In this document: positions 48,389 to 56,482 of the stretch, piece after piece | How positions within the stretch are numbered: position 1 is the first letter of the stretch | How the letters are laid out: each line of letters opens with the position of its first letter | DNA from: JAGDMS01 sp050015455 | GTDB lineage: Bacteria > Desulfobacterota > Binatia > HRBIN30 | DNA length: 64,000 bases | Assembly (NCBI GenBank): GCA_050015455.1 | Contig: JBEKBJ010000004.1 | Coordinates: 1-64,000 of the forward strand | Direction of reading: 5' to 3' | Notes under the pieces: generated by a model | Database searches by the model: none | The model's input: only the letters and a program-made list of their open reading frames with translations | Told to the model about the DNA's origin: nothing | Position numbers and translations under genes: made by a program

Positions 48389-49908
48389 TGCGCCTCGCCT
48401 GTCTGTATGTTCCCGATTTCCCTCTCGCCGCCTTGCTGCGGGCGGAACCTGACCTCATCGGGACACCGCTGGCGGTCGTAGATGAGCTCAGGCCACTTGC
48501 CAGGCTAAAGGCGATCTCGGCGGAAGCCGTACGGCGCGGCGTGACTGTCGACCTCACCACGGCACAAGCCGAGGCCATCGCCGTGGATCTCACGGTTCGG
48601 CAGGTAGCACCCGGCGTGCTGCGCGCGGCACAGGCGGCCTTGTGCGATGCGGCGGAGTCGTTCACGCCGCGCGTCGAAGACGCGGGGGACGGCATCGCGT
48701 ACCTGGATCTGGAAGGGCTGGGAGCGTTGTTCGAGTCCGAATCACGACTAGCTAATGCGCTGGCACAGCGGGTGATGCGTCTTGGTCTCGAAGCCCGGAT
48801 CGGCGTCGCCGGCTCGAAGGTCGCGGCGTATCTGGCGGCATGCCACGGTGGTGGGATCACCGTGATCCCGCCTGGAGAGGAATGGCATTTCCTCGCCCCC
48901 GTCCCGATCAGGCTGCTCGGACCCGGCCCGGAGCTCGCCGCGACGCTGCAACGCTGGGGCATCCGCTGCATCGGTGATCTTGCGGCACTGACGACGGCGG
49001 CCGTGGGCGCGCGCTTGGGTCCCGAAGGCGTATCACTGGTACGCCGCGCCCGCGGTGAAGACGAGCGTCCGCTGGTGCCGCGCCCGCTGCCGCTGCAATT
49101 CGAAGAGGGTGTCGAGATCGAGTACGACATCGAAGCGCTAGAACCATTGCTCTTCGTGTTGCGGGGGCTGCTCGACCGCCTCATCACGCGCCTGGCGCTA
49201 CGCGGCTTCATCTGCGGCGATCTGCGCCTGTCGCTGCGTTTGGCCAATCGCGGTCGCGACGAACGTACCATCGCCGTCGCCGCGCCCAGCAACGAAGTGA
49301 AGTCGTTGCTCGCCTTGGTGCGCTTGCAGCTCGAAACGCATCCACCCACGGCCGCCATTGCAGGCGTCCACATCGCGGTCGTTGCCGAGCGCCTGCGTGC
49401 CGCGCAACTCGATCTGTTCCGTCCGAACGGTCCGGCTCCGGCGCGTCTGGCGGTCACCCTCGCGCGCCTCACCGCCATCTGCGGCGCCGATCGTGTCGGC
49501 GCGCCCGCGGTGGCCGACACGCATCGGCCGGATGCGTACGGCATGAAGCGCGAGTCGCTGATCGCAGATCGCTTATCGCAAGAAACAAATCCATCTTTAG
49601 CGATACGCGATTCGCGATACGCCATAAGCGACGGCTCTGCCGCCATCCCGCTGGCGCTGCGCGCTCTGCGGCCGCCGCAGGCGGTAGAGGTATTTTGTGA
49701 GCGCGACCGGCCCGACTTCGTCCGTGGCGACAGGCTCGCCGGGCGTGTCGTGCATGCCGCCGGCCCCTGGCGCGTCCAAGGCGAGTGGTGGAGTGAGAGC
49801 GGCTATGCCCGCGACTACTACGACGCCCAGCTCAGCGACGGCTGCGTGTATCGGCTGTACTGCGATCTCGGCACGCGGAGCTGGTTCGTGGATGGAGTGT
49901 ATGATTGA
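48388..49908 (+). CDS. imuB: ImuB, inactive Y-family polymerase-like protein
   Basis: A 506-residue protein with the Y-family fold starting MRLACLYVPDFPLAALL. The acidic catalytic residues of true Y-polymerases (DMDAF, SIDE) are not conserved, as expected for ImuB, which acts as a hub binding the beta clamp, ImuA and DnaE2. The C-terminal part ends with GEWWSESGYARDYYDAQL and a YRLYCDL segment common to ImuB. Residues about 389-415 come from an in-frame repeat element. The ATG at 48388 overlaps the imuA stop. Confidence 0.9.
   Translation: MRLACLYVPDFPLAALLRAEPDLIGTPLAVVDELRPLARLKAISAEAVRRGVTVDLTTAQAEAIAVDLTVRQVAPGVLRAAQAALCDAAESFTPRVEDAGDGIAYLDLEGLGALFESESRLANALAQRVMRLGLEARIGVAGSKVAAYLAACHGGGITVIPPGEEWHFLAPVPIRLLGPGPELAATLQRWGIRCIGDLAALTTAAVGARLGPEGVSLVRRARGEDERPLVPRPLPLQFEEGVEIEYDIEALEPLLFVLRGLLDRLITRLALRGFICGDLRLSLRLANRGRDERTIAVAAPSNEVKSLLALVRLQLETHPPTAAIAGVHIAVVAERLRAAQLDLFRPNGPAPARLAVTLARLTAICGADRVGAPAVADTHRPDAYGMKRESLIADRLSQETNPSLAIRDSRYAISDGSAAIPLALRALRPPQAVEVFCERDRPDFVRGDRLAGRVVHAAGPWRVQGEWWSESGYARDYYDAQLSDGCVYRLYCDLGTRSWFVDGVYD
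49556..49631. repeat. palindromic element inserted in frame within imuB
   Basis: TCGCTTATCGC (49569-49579) pairs with GCCATAAGCGA (49621-49631), 10 of 11 matching, with an AT-richer interior containing GATTCGCGATACGC. It adds a polar segment (SLIADRLSQETNPSLAIRD) between two conserved parts of ImuB. Confidence 0.7.
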
Positions 49909-52900
49909 AGTCGAAAAACGCGCGCCGAAGCCGCGCTACATCGAGCTGCGCTGCCGTAGCGCTTTCAGCTTCCTCGCCGGTGCGTCGTTGCCCGAGGACC
50001 TGATCGAGTGCGCCGCCACGCTCGGCTATCCGGCGCTGGCGCTCGGGGATCGCGACGGCGTTTACGGCGCGCCGCGTTTTCATCAGGCGGCCAAGCGTGC
50101 GGGCCTGCGCGCCATCGTCAGCGCCGAACTGCAGATTGTTAGGATGTTAGGCCGTTACGCTGTTAGAAAAAAGGAGTCAGATCACCCTAACACCATAACC
50201 CCCTGTTCTCTGTATCTTCTCGTTGCCAATCACGCCGGTTATCAGAACCTGTGTCGCCTCATCACGCAGACCAAGCTGCGGGCGCCGAAAGGCGAAGCGA
50301 TCGCGACATGGGAGGATCTCGAAGGGCTGACCGACGGCCTCATCTGCCTGGCGCGCGACGCGCTCTGCCCCCTAACAACCAACAACCTTTCTCGTCTCCA
50401 GCGCCTCTTCCCCGGCCGTCTCTACATCGACCTCCAACGCCACCTCGATGCGGACGAGGAGCGGCTCAATCAGGCGCTGTTGGCGGTTGCGCGACACTAC
50501 CGTATTCCGATAGTTGCCACCAACGACGTGCGCCACGCTGCGCCCTGCGGGCGGCGATTGCTCGACGTTCTCACCTGCATCCGCGAGAAGACCACGCTCG
50601 ACGCCGCCGGACGCAAGCTGCTCAAGAACGCCGAACGCCATCTCAAAGCGCCGGCGGAGATGGCGGCGCTCTTCCGTGATCTGCCGGAGGCCATCGCCAA
50701 CACGCAGCGCATCGCCGAGCAGTGCGAGTTCACCCTCGCCGATCTTGGTTATCACTTTCCCGACTATCCGCTGCCGCCGGGTGAAACGCCGATCGGCTAC
50801 CTGCGGGCGCTGACCGAGGCCGGCGCCCGCCAGCGCTACGGCACCATCACGCCGCGTATCCGCCAACAGCTCGGGCACGAGCTGGCCATCATCGATAAGC
50901 TCAACCTCGCCGGCTACTTCCTCATCGTCTGGGACATCGTACGCTTCTGCCGGGAGCACCACATCCTCGCCCAAGGGCGCGGATCGGCTGCCAACTCGGC
51001 GGTGTGTTACTCGCTCGGGATCACCGCCGTCGACGCCGTCGGCATGGATCTGCTGTTCGAGCGCTTCCTGTCGGAGGAGCGCGGCGAGTGGCCGGACATC
51101 GACATCGATCTGCCCAGCGGCGAGCAGCGCGAGAAGGTAATCCAGTACGTCTACCAGCGGTACGGCGAACGCGGCGCCGCCATGACCGCCAATGTCATCA
51201 CCTATCGCACGCGCAGCGCGGCGCGCGAGATCGGCAAGGCGCTCGGTTTCTCGCTCGAACAGGTGGACCGGCTCTCGAAATTGCTGCAGCGTTTCGAGTT
51301 CCGCGATGCCGCCGATGATTTTGCTCTGCAGCTGAAGGCCGGCGGCGTCGATCCCGAGGCACCTCGCGTGCAACTGTTGGTGAACCTCGTGCAGCAGATC
51401 CAAGGACTGCCGCGCCATCTCGGGCAGCATTCGGGCGGCATGGTGATCGCGGCGGGGCGGCTCGATACCGTGGTGCCGCTGGAGCCAGCGAGCATGCCCG
51501 GGCGCGTCGTGGTGCAGTGGGACAAGGACGACTGCGCCGATCTCGGCATCATCAAGGTCGACCTACTCGGCCTCGGCATGATGGCGGTGTTGGAGGACGC
51601 CATCCCGCTCGTGCAAGAACATGAGGGCATCGCCCTCGATCTGGCGCATCTGCCGCAAGACGATCCGAAAGTCTACGACATGCTGCGCCGGGCCGACACC
51701 ATCGGCGTCTTCCAGGTCGAGAGCCGAGCACAGATGGCCACGCTGCCGCGGATGCAGCCGGATCACTTCTACGACCTGGTGGTCGAGGTAGCGATCATCC
51801 GGCCCGGGCCGATCGTGGGGCAGATGGTACATCCGTACCTGAACCGCCGCAACGGACGCGAGCCGGTGACGTACGCGCATCCCGATCTGGAGCCGATCTT
51901 AAAGCGTACGCTCGGTGTTCCGCTGTTCCAGGAGCAGCTGCTGCGCATGGCGATGACGGTCGCGGGTTTCACCGCCGGTGAGGCGGAGGAGTTGCGGCGC
52001 GCCATGGGGTTCAAGCGCTCCGCACAGCGCATGCAAGCGATCGAAGCGCGGCTGCGCGCCGGTATGGCGGCGCGCAGCATCACCGGCAAGACGGCGGACG
52101 ACATCGTCCGCCGCATCACTTCGTTCGCGCTGTACGGCTTTCCCGAGTCGCACGCCGCCAGCTTCGCCCTGCTGGCGTACGCCTCGGCCTACCTGCGGGC
52201 GCATCATTTGGCGGCCTACACCTGCGCCATGCTCAACAATTGGCCGCTGGGCTTCTATCTCCCTGCAACCCTGGTCAAGGACGCGCAGCGCCACGGCCTG
52301 CGCGTGCTGCCGATCGATGTCACGCGCTCCGCGTGGCGTTGCACGCTGGAGCGTGTCGACCGCCGACCGTCGGGAGCTGAGAGTTCGAGTCACGAGCCAC
52401 GAAACACGAATCACGCCCTTCGCCTCGGTCTGCGCTACGTCAGCGGGCTGCGTGAGGAGGCCGGCAGGTGCATCGAAGCGGAGCGGACGAAGATGCCATT
52501 CGCTTCCGTAGCCGACTGCGTGGCGCGTTGCCAACTCCGCGAGAACGAAATGGCGACCCTGGCGCACATCGGCGCCTTAGCCGGCTTCGGCCTCACGCGC
52601 CGCGAGGCATTGTGGCAGGCGGCAGCAGTGCCGGTGGAACCGTTGTTGAGGCAGGGTGTTACACCTTGCCCCTTGCCGACCATGTCGGCACTCGAACGTA
52701 CTCTCGCCGACTACAAAGGCACCGGCATCACCGTGGGTGCGCACATCATGACGCATCTGCGTGGGCCGCTGGCGCGCGAGGGCGTGCTGCGCGCGGCCGA
52801 TCTCGCTGGCGCACGCAATGGCCAGTGGACGAAGATCGCCGGTCTGGTAATCGTGCGACAGCGGCCGGCAACCGCAAAGGGGTTCTGCTTCATTACGCTC

Positions 52901-53176
52901 GAGGACGAAACCGGCACGGCGAACGCCGTGGTGGTCCCCGATATATTTCAGCGCTACCGTGCCGTGATCCACACCGCAGCGATCCTCCTGATCGAAGGCC
53001 CGTTGCAGAAAGCTTGCCCTGAGCCTGGTCGAAGGGCGGATGGTGTCATCCACGTCCGCGCCCGGAGGATGCGCGAAGTATCAGTTCCTCGTCAGGCCAC
53101 ATCGGCCTCACCGGCTACGGCTACCGGCCGCCCATTTCGATATGACTGTGGTTCGGATCGCTGTATAGGCAAGTGA
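49901..53176 (+). CDS. dnaE2: error-prone DNA polymerase III alpha subunit DnaE2
   Basis: A 1091-residue C-family polymerase: PHP domain (IELRCRSAFSFLAGASLPEDL), catalytic palm with the acidic triplet WPDIDIDLPSGE, fingers with FQEQLLRMAMTVAGFTAGEAEELRRAMGFK, a helix-hairpin-helix part and an OB domain (TKIAGLVIVRQRP). This is the polymerase of the ImuAB mutasome. Three or four in-frame inserts of simple or repeated sequence interrupt conserved regions: about 50136-50200, 50370-50395, 52375-52417 and 53012-53037. The ATG at 49901 overlaps imuB by 8 bp. Its last 85 bp overlap the convergent sensor kinase gene. Confidence 0.92.
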   Translation: MIEVEKRAPKPRYIELRCRSAFSFLAGASLPEDLIECAATLGYPALALGDRDGVYGAPRFHQAAKRAGLRAIVSAELQIVRMLGRYAVRKKESDHPNTITPCSLYLLVANHAGYQNLCRLITQTKLRAPKGEAIATWEDLEGLTDGLICLARDALCPLTTNNLSRLQRLFPGRLYIDLQRHLDADEERLNQALLAVARHYRIPIVATNDVRHAAPCGRRLLDVLTCIREKTTLDAAGRKLLKNAERHLKAPAEMAALFRDLPEAIANTQRIAEQCEFTLADLGYHFPDYPLPPGETPIGYLRALTEAGARQRYGTITPRIRQQLGHELAIIDKLNLAGYFLIVWDIVRFCREHHILAQGRGSAANSAVCYSLGITAVDAVGMDLLFERFLSEERGEWPDIDIDLPSGEQREKVIQYVYQRYGERGAAMTANVITYRTRSAAREIGKALGFSLEQVDRLSKLLQRFEFRDAADDFALQLKAGGVDPEAPRVQLLVNLVQQIQGLPRHLGQHSGGMVIAAGRLDTVVPLEPASMPGRVVVQWDKDDCADLGIIKVDLLGLGMMAVLEDAIPLVQEHEGIALDLAHLPQDDPKVYDMLRRADTIGVFQVESRAQMATLPRMQPDHFYDLVVEVAIIRPGPIVGQMVHPYLNRRNGREPVTYAHPDLEPILKRTLGVPLFQEQLLRMAMTVAGFTAGEAEELRRAMGFKRSAQRMQAIEARLRAGMAARSITGKTADDIVRRITSFALYGFPESHAASFALLAYASAYLRAHHLAAYTCAMLNNWPLGFYLPATLVKDAQRHGLRVLPIDVTRSAWRCTLERVDRRPSGAESSSHEPRNTNHALRLGLRYVSGLREEAGRCIEAERTKMPFASVADCVARCQLRENEMATLAHIGALAGFGLTRREALWQAAAVPVEPLLRQGVTPCPLPTMSALERTLADYKGTGITVGAHIMTHLRGPLAREGVLRAADLAGARNGQWTKIAGLVIVRQRPATAKGFCFITLEDETGTANAVVVPDIFQRYRAVIHTAAILLIEGPLQKACPEPGRRADGVIHVRARRMREVSVPRQATSASPATATGRPFRYDCGSDRCIGK
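50136..50200. repeat. GTTAG-rich in-frame insert within the DnaE2 PHP domain
   Basis: GTTAGGATGTTAGG and GCTGTTAG on one side face CCCTAACACCATAAC on the other, an imperfect inverted repeat. It adds about 20 residues (MLGRYAVRKKESDHP) between strands ELQIV and LYLLVANHAG that are adjacent in other DnaE2 proteins. Confidence 0.65.
52383..52415. repeat. CACGA-type repeat inserted in frame within dnaE2
   Basis: Repeated units of about 7-8 bp, CGAGTCACGAGCCACGA then AACACGAATCACG. The last 11 bases (CACGAATCACG) also end the imuA palindrome at 48374-48384. It adds Ser/His/Asn-rich residues to DnaE2. Confidence 0.7.
53012..53037. repeat. CTGAGC...GTCGAAGG repeat copy in dnaE2
   Basis: CTGAGCCTGGTCGAAGG resembles the hsdM element at 27290-27322. 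It inserts about nine residues (KACPEPGRR) in the OB-domain end, between GPLQ and GVIHVRARRM. Confidence 0.72.
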
Positions 53177-54378
53177 ACGGTCACTGTGGTGCCATGCCCC
53201 AGGGCGCTCGTGATTTCCACTATTCCTCCGTGCGCCTGCGCGATGGCCTTGACGATCGAGAGCCCGAGTCCGGACCCTTGCAGCGGGTTGTTGCGTCGCG
53301 GCCGGCGCCGCTGGTCGAAGATGCCCGGCAAATCGGCGGCCGGAATGCCAATGCCGTCGTCGCAGACATCGAGCACCACCTCACCATCTTGGTGGTGCAC
53401 GGACAACCCCACCGAGCCGCCACCCGGCGTGAACTTGATGGCATTACCGAGCAGATTCGAGATTACACGCTCCAGCTGTGCGGCATCCACCAACAGCGGC
53501 GGCAACCCAGGCTCCACCGTACACCGCAGGGCGACGCCTTTGAGGTCACTGGCGCTGCGTGCCAGCAGCAGCGCGTCCTGGACGACGGCGGCCACGTCCG
53601 TGGTGCGCGGCCGCACCAACAGCTCCCCCGCCTCGATGTGGGCTGCGTCAATCAGGTTGAGCGCAAACGTGATGAGGTGGTGGGCGTTGGCATGGATCCT
53701 CCGGCTGAAGTCAGCCTGTTCTTGACTGAGGGGACCGGCCTCGCCATCGAGCAGCAGCATGGCCAACGACTCGATCACGCCGAGCGAATTCTTCACATCG
53801 TGCATCAGCGCCGACAACAGTTCCGCCCGGACCTGGCGGGTGCGGACTTCTTCCGCCTCCCGCTCGTGGCGGCGTGCGTCCACCACCAAGTGGCCGAAGA
53901 ACAGTGCCACCACGAACAGAAATGGAACGCGCAGGGCGTATCCTTCTGCCAGCATTTCGCCCCAGCTGATGGACTGCGATGTGGTGTAGAGGTGCGTGGC
54001 GCTGACGAGCAGGGCCGCACCGACGAGGAGTCCGAGGCGCTCGCTGAGCGCGCTGAGGAACACCACAACGAAATATGTGACGAAGAATTGGCTGGATGCG
54101 GTAGGCGTCAACGCCAGGCCGATTGACACCATGATGACGTCCAGCAGCACGAGTCCCGCGTCGCATGCGAACTGACCGGAGATGCGCGGGAGCAACGCGC
54201 CGGCCACGATGTTGGAAAGGAAGTACGCGGCAACGAACAGCGCAGCGGGGGGTTGAAGCTGCGACAGCGGACGACTGAAAACGACGAGGTACGAAGTGGC
54301 GATGATCAACACCCATCGCAACAGCAGCACCGTCTGGATCCTCCGGGACGACCTGATTGAATGGGAACACGAGATCAT
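53092..54378 (-). CDS. membrane sensor histidine kinase
   Basis: A 428-residue kinase with about five to six transmembrane helices in the first 170 residues and no obvious periplasmic domain, then HisKA with the phospho-acceptor in ALMHDVKNSLGVIES, and an HATPase_c domain with N box SNLLGNAIKFTPGG, G1 CDDGIGIP and G2 GSGLGLSIVKAIAQAHGG. No response regulator is adjacent, so the partner is elsewhere. The C-terminal tail overlaps the 3-prime end of dnaE2 by 85 bp on the opposite strand. Confidence 0.9.
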   Translation of the reverse strand: MISCSHSIRSSRRIQTVLLLRWVLIIATSYLVVFSRPLSQLQPPAALFVAAYFLSNIVAGALLPRISGQFACDAGLVLLDVIMVSIGLALTPTASSQFFVTYFVVVFLSALSERLGLLVGAALLVSATHLYTTSQSISWGEMLAEGYALRVPFLFVVALFFGHLVVDARRHEREAEEVRTRQVRAELLSALMHDVKNSLGVIESLAMLLLDGEAGPLSQEQADFSRRIHANAHHLITFALNLIDAAHIEAGELLVRPRTTDVAAVVQDALLLARSASDLKGVALRCTVEPGLPPLLVDAAQLERVISNLLGNAIKFTPGGGSVGLSVHHQDGEVVLDVCDDGIGIPAADLPGIFDQRRRPRRNNPLQGSGLGLSIVKAIAQAHGGIVEITSALGHGTTVTVHLPIQRSEPQSYRNGRPVAVAGEADVA

Positions 54379-54695
54379 GTCGCCAGTGCGCTACAACGAC
54401 CTACCGTTTGCAGGGAAAGTCCTGCATAGCCCGTGCCACGGCGTGCCCTTAACCGCTAATCGACAACAGGCATCACAGTCCAAAACTTGACGCCGACTGC
54501 ACTGCACGCGGCTCAAGGAAACCGGACTTTCCGAACGATTCTGGAACGTCGGGTACGCGTCACCGCCAGATCACTCTGCTGGGAATTGCCGGCGCGCCGT
54601 CGTAGCACACTCGCCACCGTGCAGAGATTTGCAGGGCGCACTCCATCCTTATCCAGCCGTCTGCAAAATGCAGCCGTCTGCAAAAGGCCGGCGGC
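54379..54695. other. 317-bp intergenic region with a 15-bp direct repeat
   Basis: It lies upstream of the sensor kinase and downstream of the phosphoesterase, both on the minus strand. No coding frame of note was found. CAGCCGTCTGCAAAA occurs twice (54654-54668 and 54671-54685), 2 bp apart, just beyond the phosphoesterase stop. The kinase promoter must be here, but I cannot place it. Confidence 0.5.
54654..54685. repeat. 15-bp direct repeat, 17-bp period
   Basis: Exact copies of CAGCCGTCTGCAAAA separated by TG, 10 bp downstream of the phosphoesterase stop codon. Probably replication slippage; no stem-loop or T-tract is formed. Confidence 0.7.
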
Positions 54696-55364
54696 TTACA
54701 GGTGCTTCAGCGCTGCGCTCAGCCCGTTTGCGCCGAGCGAGACTACGATGTACCCGCCTTCCCGCAAGAGGCCGGCGTTGACGACGGTCGTGCGGCCGAT
54801 ACGGTCTACGCCGGCGGATTCATGGATATGACCGGTGATACACACCTCGGGTTGATGTTCCTCGATGAAGGCCCGCACAGTCGGGCTGCCAACGTGCTGG
54901 CCGTTGAAGATGCGGTCGGTTGCGGTGTTCACCGGAGGCGTGTGGCAGACCATCAAAACGTGCCGGGCGTTCGACACCTGCCTGTACCCACGCTCGAGCA
55001 AGGCGCCGAGTTCTTCCTCGCTGAACTCGGTCGGTGTGCGAAAAGGGGTGAAATTCGAACCACCGCACCCGAAGATACCAAGGTCGCCGACGTGCCGAGC
55101 TTCTCCGTGGAGGCTGATACCGCGCTCGCACAGCAAGTCCATCACCTCGCGCTGGTCAAGATTCCCGGACACGGCCAGTAACTGACGCGTGCACTGTTCG
55201 ACAGCCGCAACGACCTGCGCCGCATCTTCGCGCCCACCGAAGTTGGTAAGATCACCCGAGACGATCACCAGATCGGCTTGCCGGAGCGCAGAGGCCAATT
55301 GGTCGATGGCGTCCAGCGCCATGTGAATGTCGCCGAAGGAGACGATCCGCATGCGAGAAGTCAT
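54696..55364 (-). CDS. calcineurin-like metallophosphoesterase
   Basis: A 222-residue protein with all five metal-binding blocks of the calcineurin-like superfamily: FGDIH, SGDLTNFGG, SGNLDQ, VCHTPPV and TGHIHES. The small size and the motif order suit the YfcE/MJ0936-like phosphodiesterases, cytoplasmic and dimetal. The start is ATG 55364 or the internal ATG 55352, which directly precedes the first strand RIVSFGD. It is divergent from the TrmJ-like gene, with 63 bp between. Confidence 0.88.
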   Translation of the reverse strand: MTSRMRIVSFGDIHMALDAIDQLASALRQADLVIVSGDLTNFGGREDAAQVVAAVEQCTRQLLAVSGNLDQREVMDLLCERGISLHGEARHVGDLGIFGCGGSNFTPFRTPTEFSEEELGALLERGYRQVSNARHVLMVCHTPPVNTATDRIFNGQHVGSPTVRAFIEEHQPEVCITGHIHESAGVDRIGRTTVVNAGLLREGGYIVVSLGANGLSAALKHL

Positions 55365-55427
55365 ACATGGCGCAGGTCGAGGCGGTCAACATTTTCTTCG
55401 TCTTCGCCCGAATGCTACGATGCGCCA

Positions 55428-56261
55428 ATGCCGCTGAGGAACATTCGCATAGTTTTGGTACGGCCGCGTGGCGCGGCGAACGTCGGTGCGGTAGCGCGGG
55501 CGATGAAGAATATGAGCCTGGAGCAACTCGTGTTGGTCCGGCCGGCTCTCGTGCGTGCGTTCTGGTCGAAAGCCATGGCGGTGCACGCGGAGGACGTGCT
55601 GAGTCGGGTGCGCCGTTGTGACTCGCTGGCCGAGGCGGTAGCGGATTGCGCGCTCGTGGTGGGAACGACTGGCCGCGGGGGGCTTTATCGTGCCGCGGCC
55701 GAGCCGGTCCGCCAGGCGGCGCCACGGATCGTGAGCGCCGCCAGCGTGAACCGGGTGGCGCTGGTCTTCGGCCCTGAAGATCACGGTTTGAGCAACGAGG
55801 ACCTCAAACACTGCCTGCAGCTCGTTGTTATTCCCAGCGACCCGGGCTATCCGTCCCTCAATTTGGCGCAAGCGGTGATGGTGTGCGGCTACGAGTTGTT
55901 CCTGGCGGCCAACAGCACGGCGGCGCGGGCGCGAGCGCTTGCGCCGGCAGAGCGGGTCGAGAGGATGTTTCAACAGTTGCAATCGGCGTTCTTGTCGATT
56001 GGTTTTTTGCATCGCGACAACCCCGACCACATCATGTTTGCACTCCGGCGCTTGCTCGGCCGCGCGCAGATGGAAGAACGTGACGTGCGCATCCTGCTCG
56101 CACTGGCGCGACAGATTGAATGGTTTGGCCGCGAGGGATGGCGGCGCGTCGCGGCGGGGAAGGGCCCTCACCCCGATCCTCTCGCAGAGGGAGAGGGAAA
56201 AGAAGGAAGGCTTGGAGTGAACGAAGGCGAAGAGCGCATGCAAGTGGGAGACAAGTTCTGA
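55428..56261 (+). CDS. TrmJ-like SPOUT RNA methyltransferase
   Basis: A 277-residue member of the SpoU/TrmJ family that 2-prime-O-methylates RNA (tRNA position 32 for TrmJ). The trefoil-knot motifs are NIRIVLVRPRGAANVGAVARAM, VFGPEDHGLSNEDL and YPSLNLAQAVMVCGYEL. A C-terminal helical part follows (LHRDNPDHIMFALRRLLGRA). The last 30 or so codons come from a palindromic repeat (56163-56197) plus low-complexity Glu/Gly residues and look like a late addition. The frame extends upstream to 55278, but the ATG at 55428 gives the family start. Confidence 0.88.
   Translation: MPLRNIRIVLVRPRGAANVGAVARAMKNMSLEQLVLVRPALVRAFWSKAMAVHAEDVLSRVRRCDSLAEAVADCALVVGTTGRGGLYRAAAEPVRQAAPRIVSAASVNRVALVFGPEDHGLSNEDLKHCLQLVVIPSDPGYPSLNLAQAVMVCGYELFLAANSTAARARALAPAERVERMFQQLQSAFLSIGFLHRDNPDHIMFALRRLLGRAQMEERDVRILLALARQIEWFGREGWRRVAAGKGPHPDPLAEGEGKEGRLGVNEGEERMQVGDKF
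56163..56197. repeat. GC-rich palindromic element at the end of the TrmJ-like gene
   Basis: Begins GGCCCTCACCCCGATCCTC, matching the hsdM element at 26769 apart from one base, and ends GAGGGAGAGGG. CCTCTC pairs with GAGAGG around a short loop. In frame it adds Gly/Pro/Asp/Glu residues after the natural end of the enzyme. Confidence 0.75.
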
Positions 56262-56269
56262 GCTGATCC

Positions 56270-56482
56270 ATGGCGGTCGTCATTCCGTTTCAAGACATCT
56301 TGCGCGCCCGGCGCCGGCAGCGCGAACGCGCTTACACTGAGCGCTGCATCGAGATCATCGAATCCACCCTCCACCTCACTCTGTACATGCTGGACACGGC
56401 CGCCCCGCAGGAGCGGGCGGTGTACGCGCGCCGGATTCGGCAACTGGGTGAGCTGCTCGAGTACGCGGTGCACACCCTGTGA
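56270..56482 (+). CDS. 70-residue helical hypothetical protein upstream of rmuC
   Basis: A small protein predicted to be mostly helical and Arg-rich at the start: MAVVIPFQDILRARRRQRERA, then CIEIIESTLHLTLYMLD and ERAVYARRIRQLGELLEYAV. It starts 8 bp after the TrmJ-like gene and its stop overlaps the rmuC start (GTGA), so it is very likely translated in a trmJ-orf-rmuC operon. No family recognised. Confidence 0.65.
   Translation: MAVVIPFQDILRARRRQRERAYTERCIEIIESTLHLTLYMLDTAAPQERAVYARRIRQLGELLEYAVHTL

Noticed and set aside
48354..49646. 430-codon open frame on the minus strand opposite imuB
   Set aside because: Ser/Arg-rich shadow frame. The plus-strand ImuB frame is coupled to imuA and dnaE2 and has recognisable sequence.
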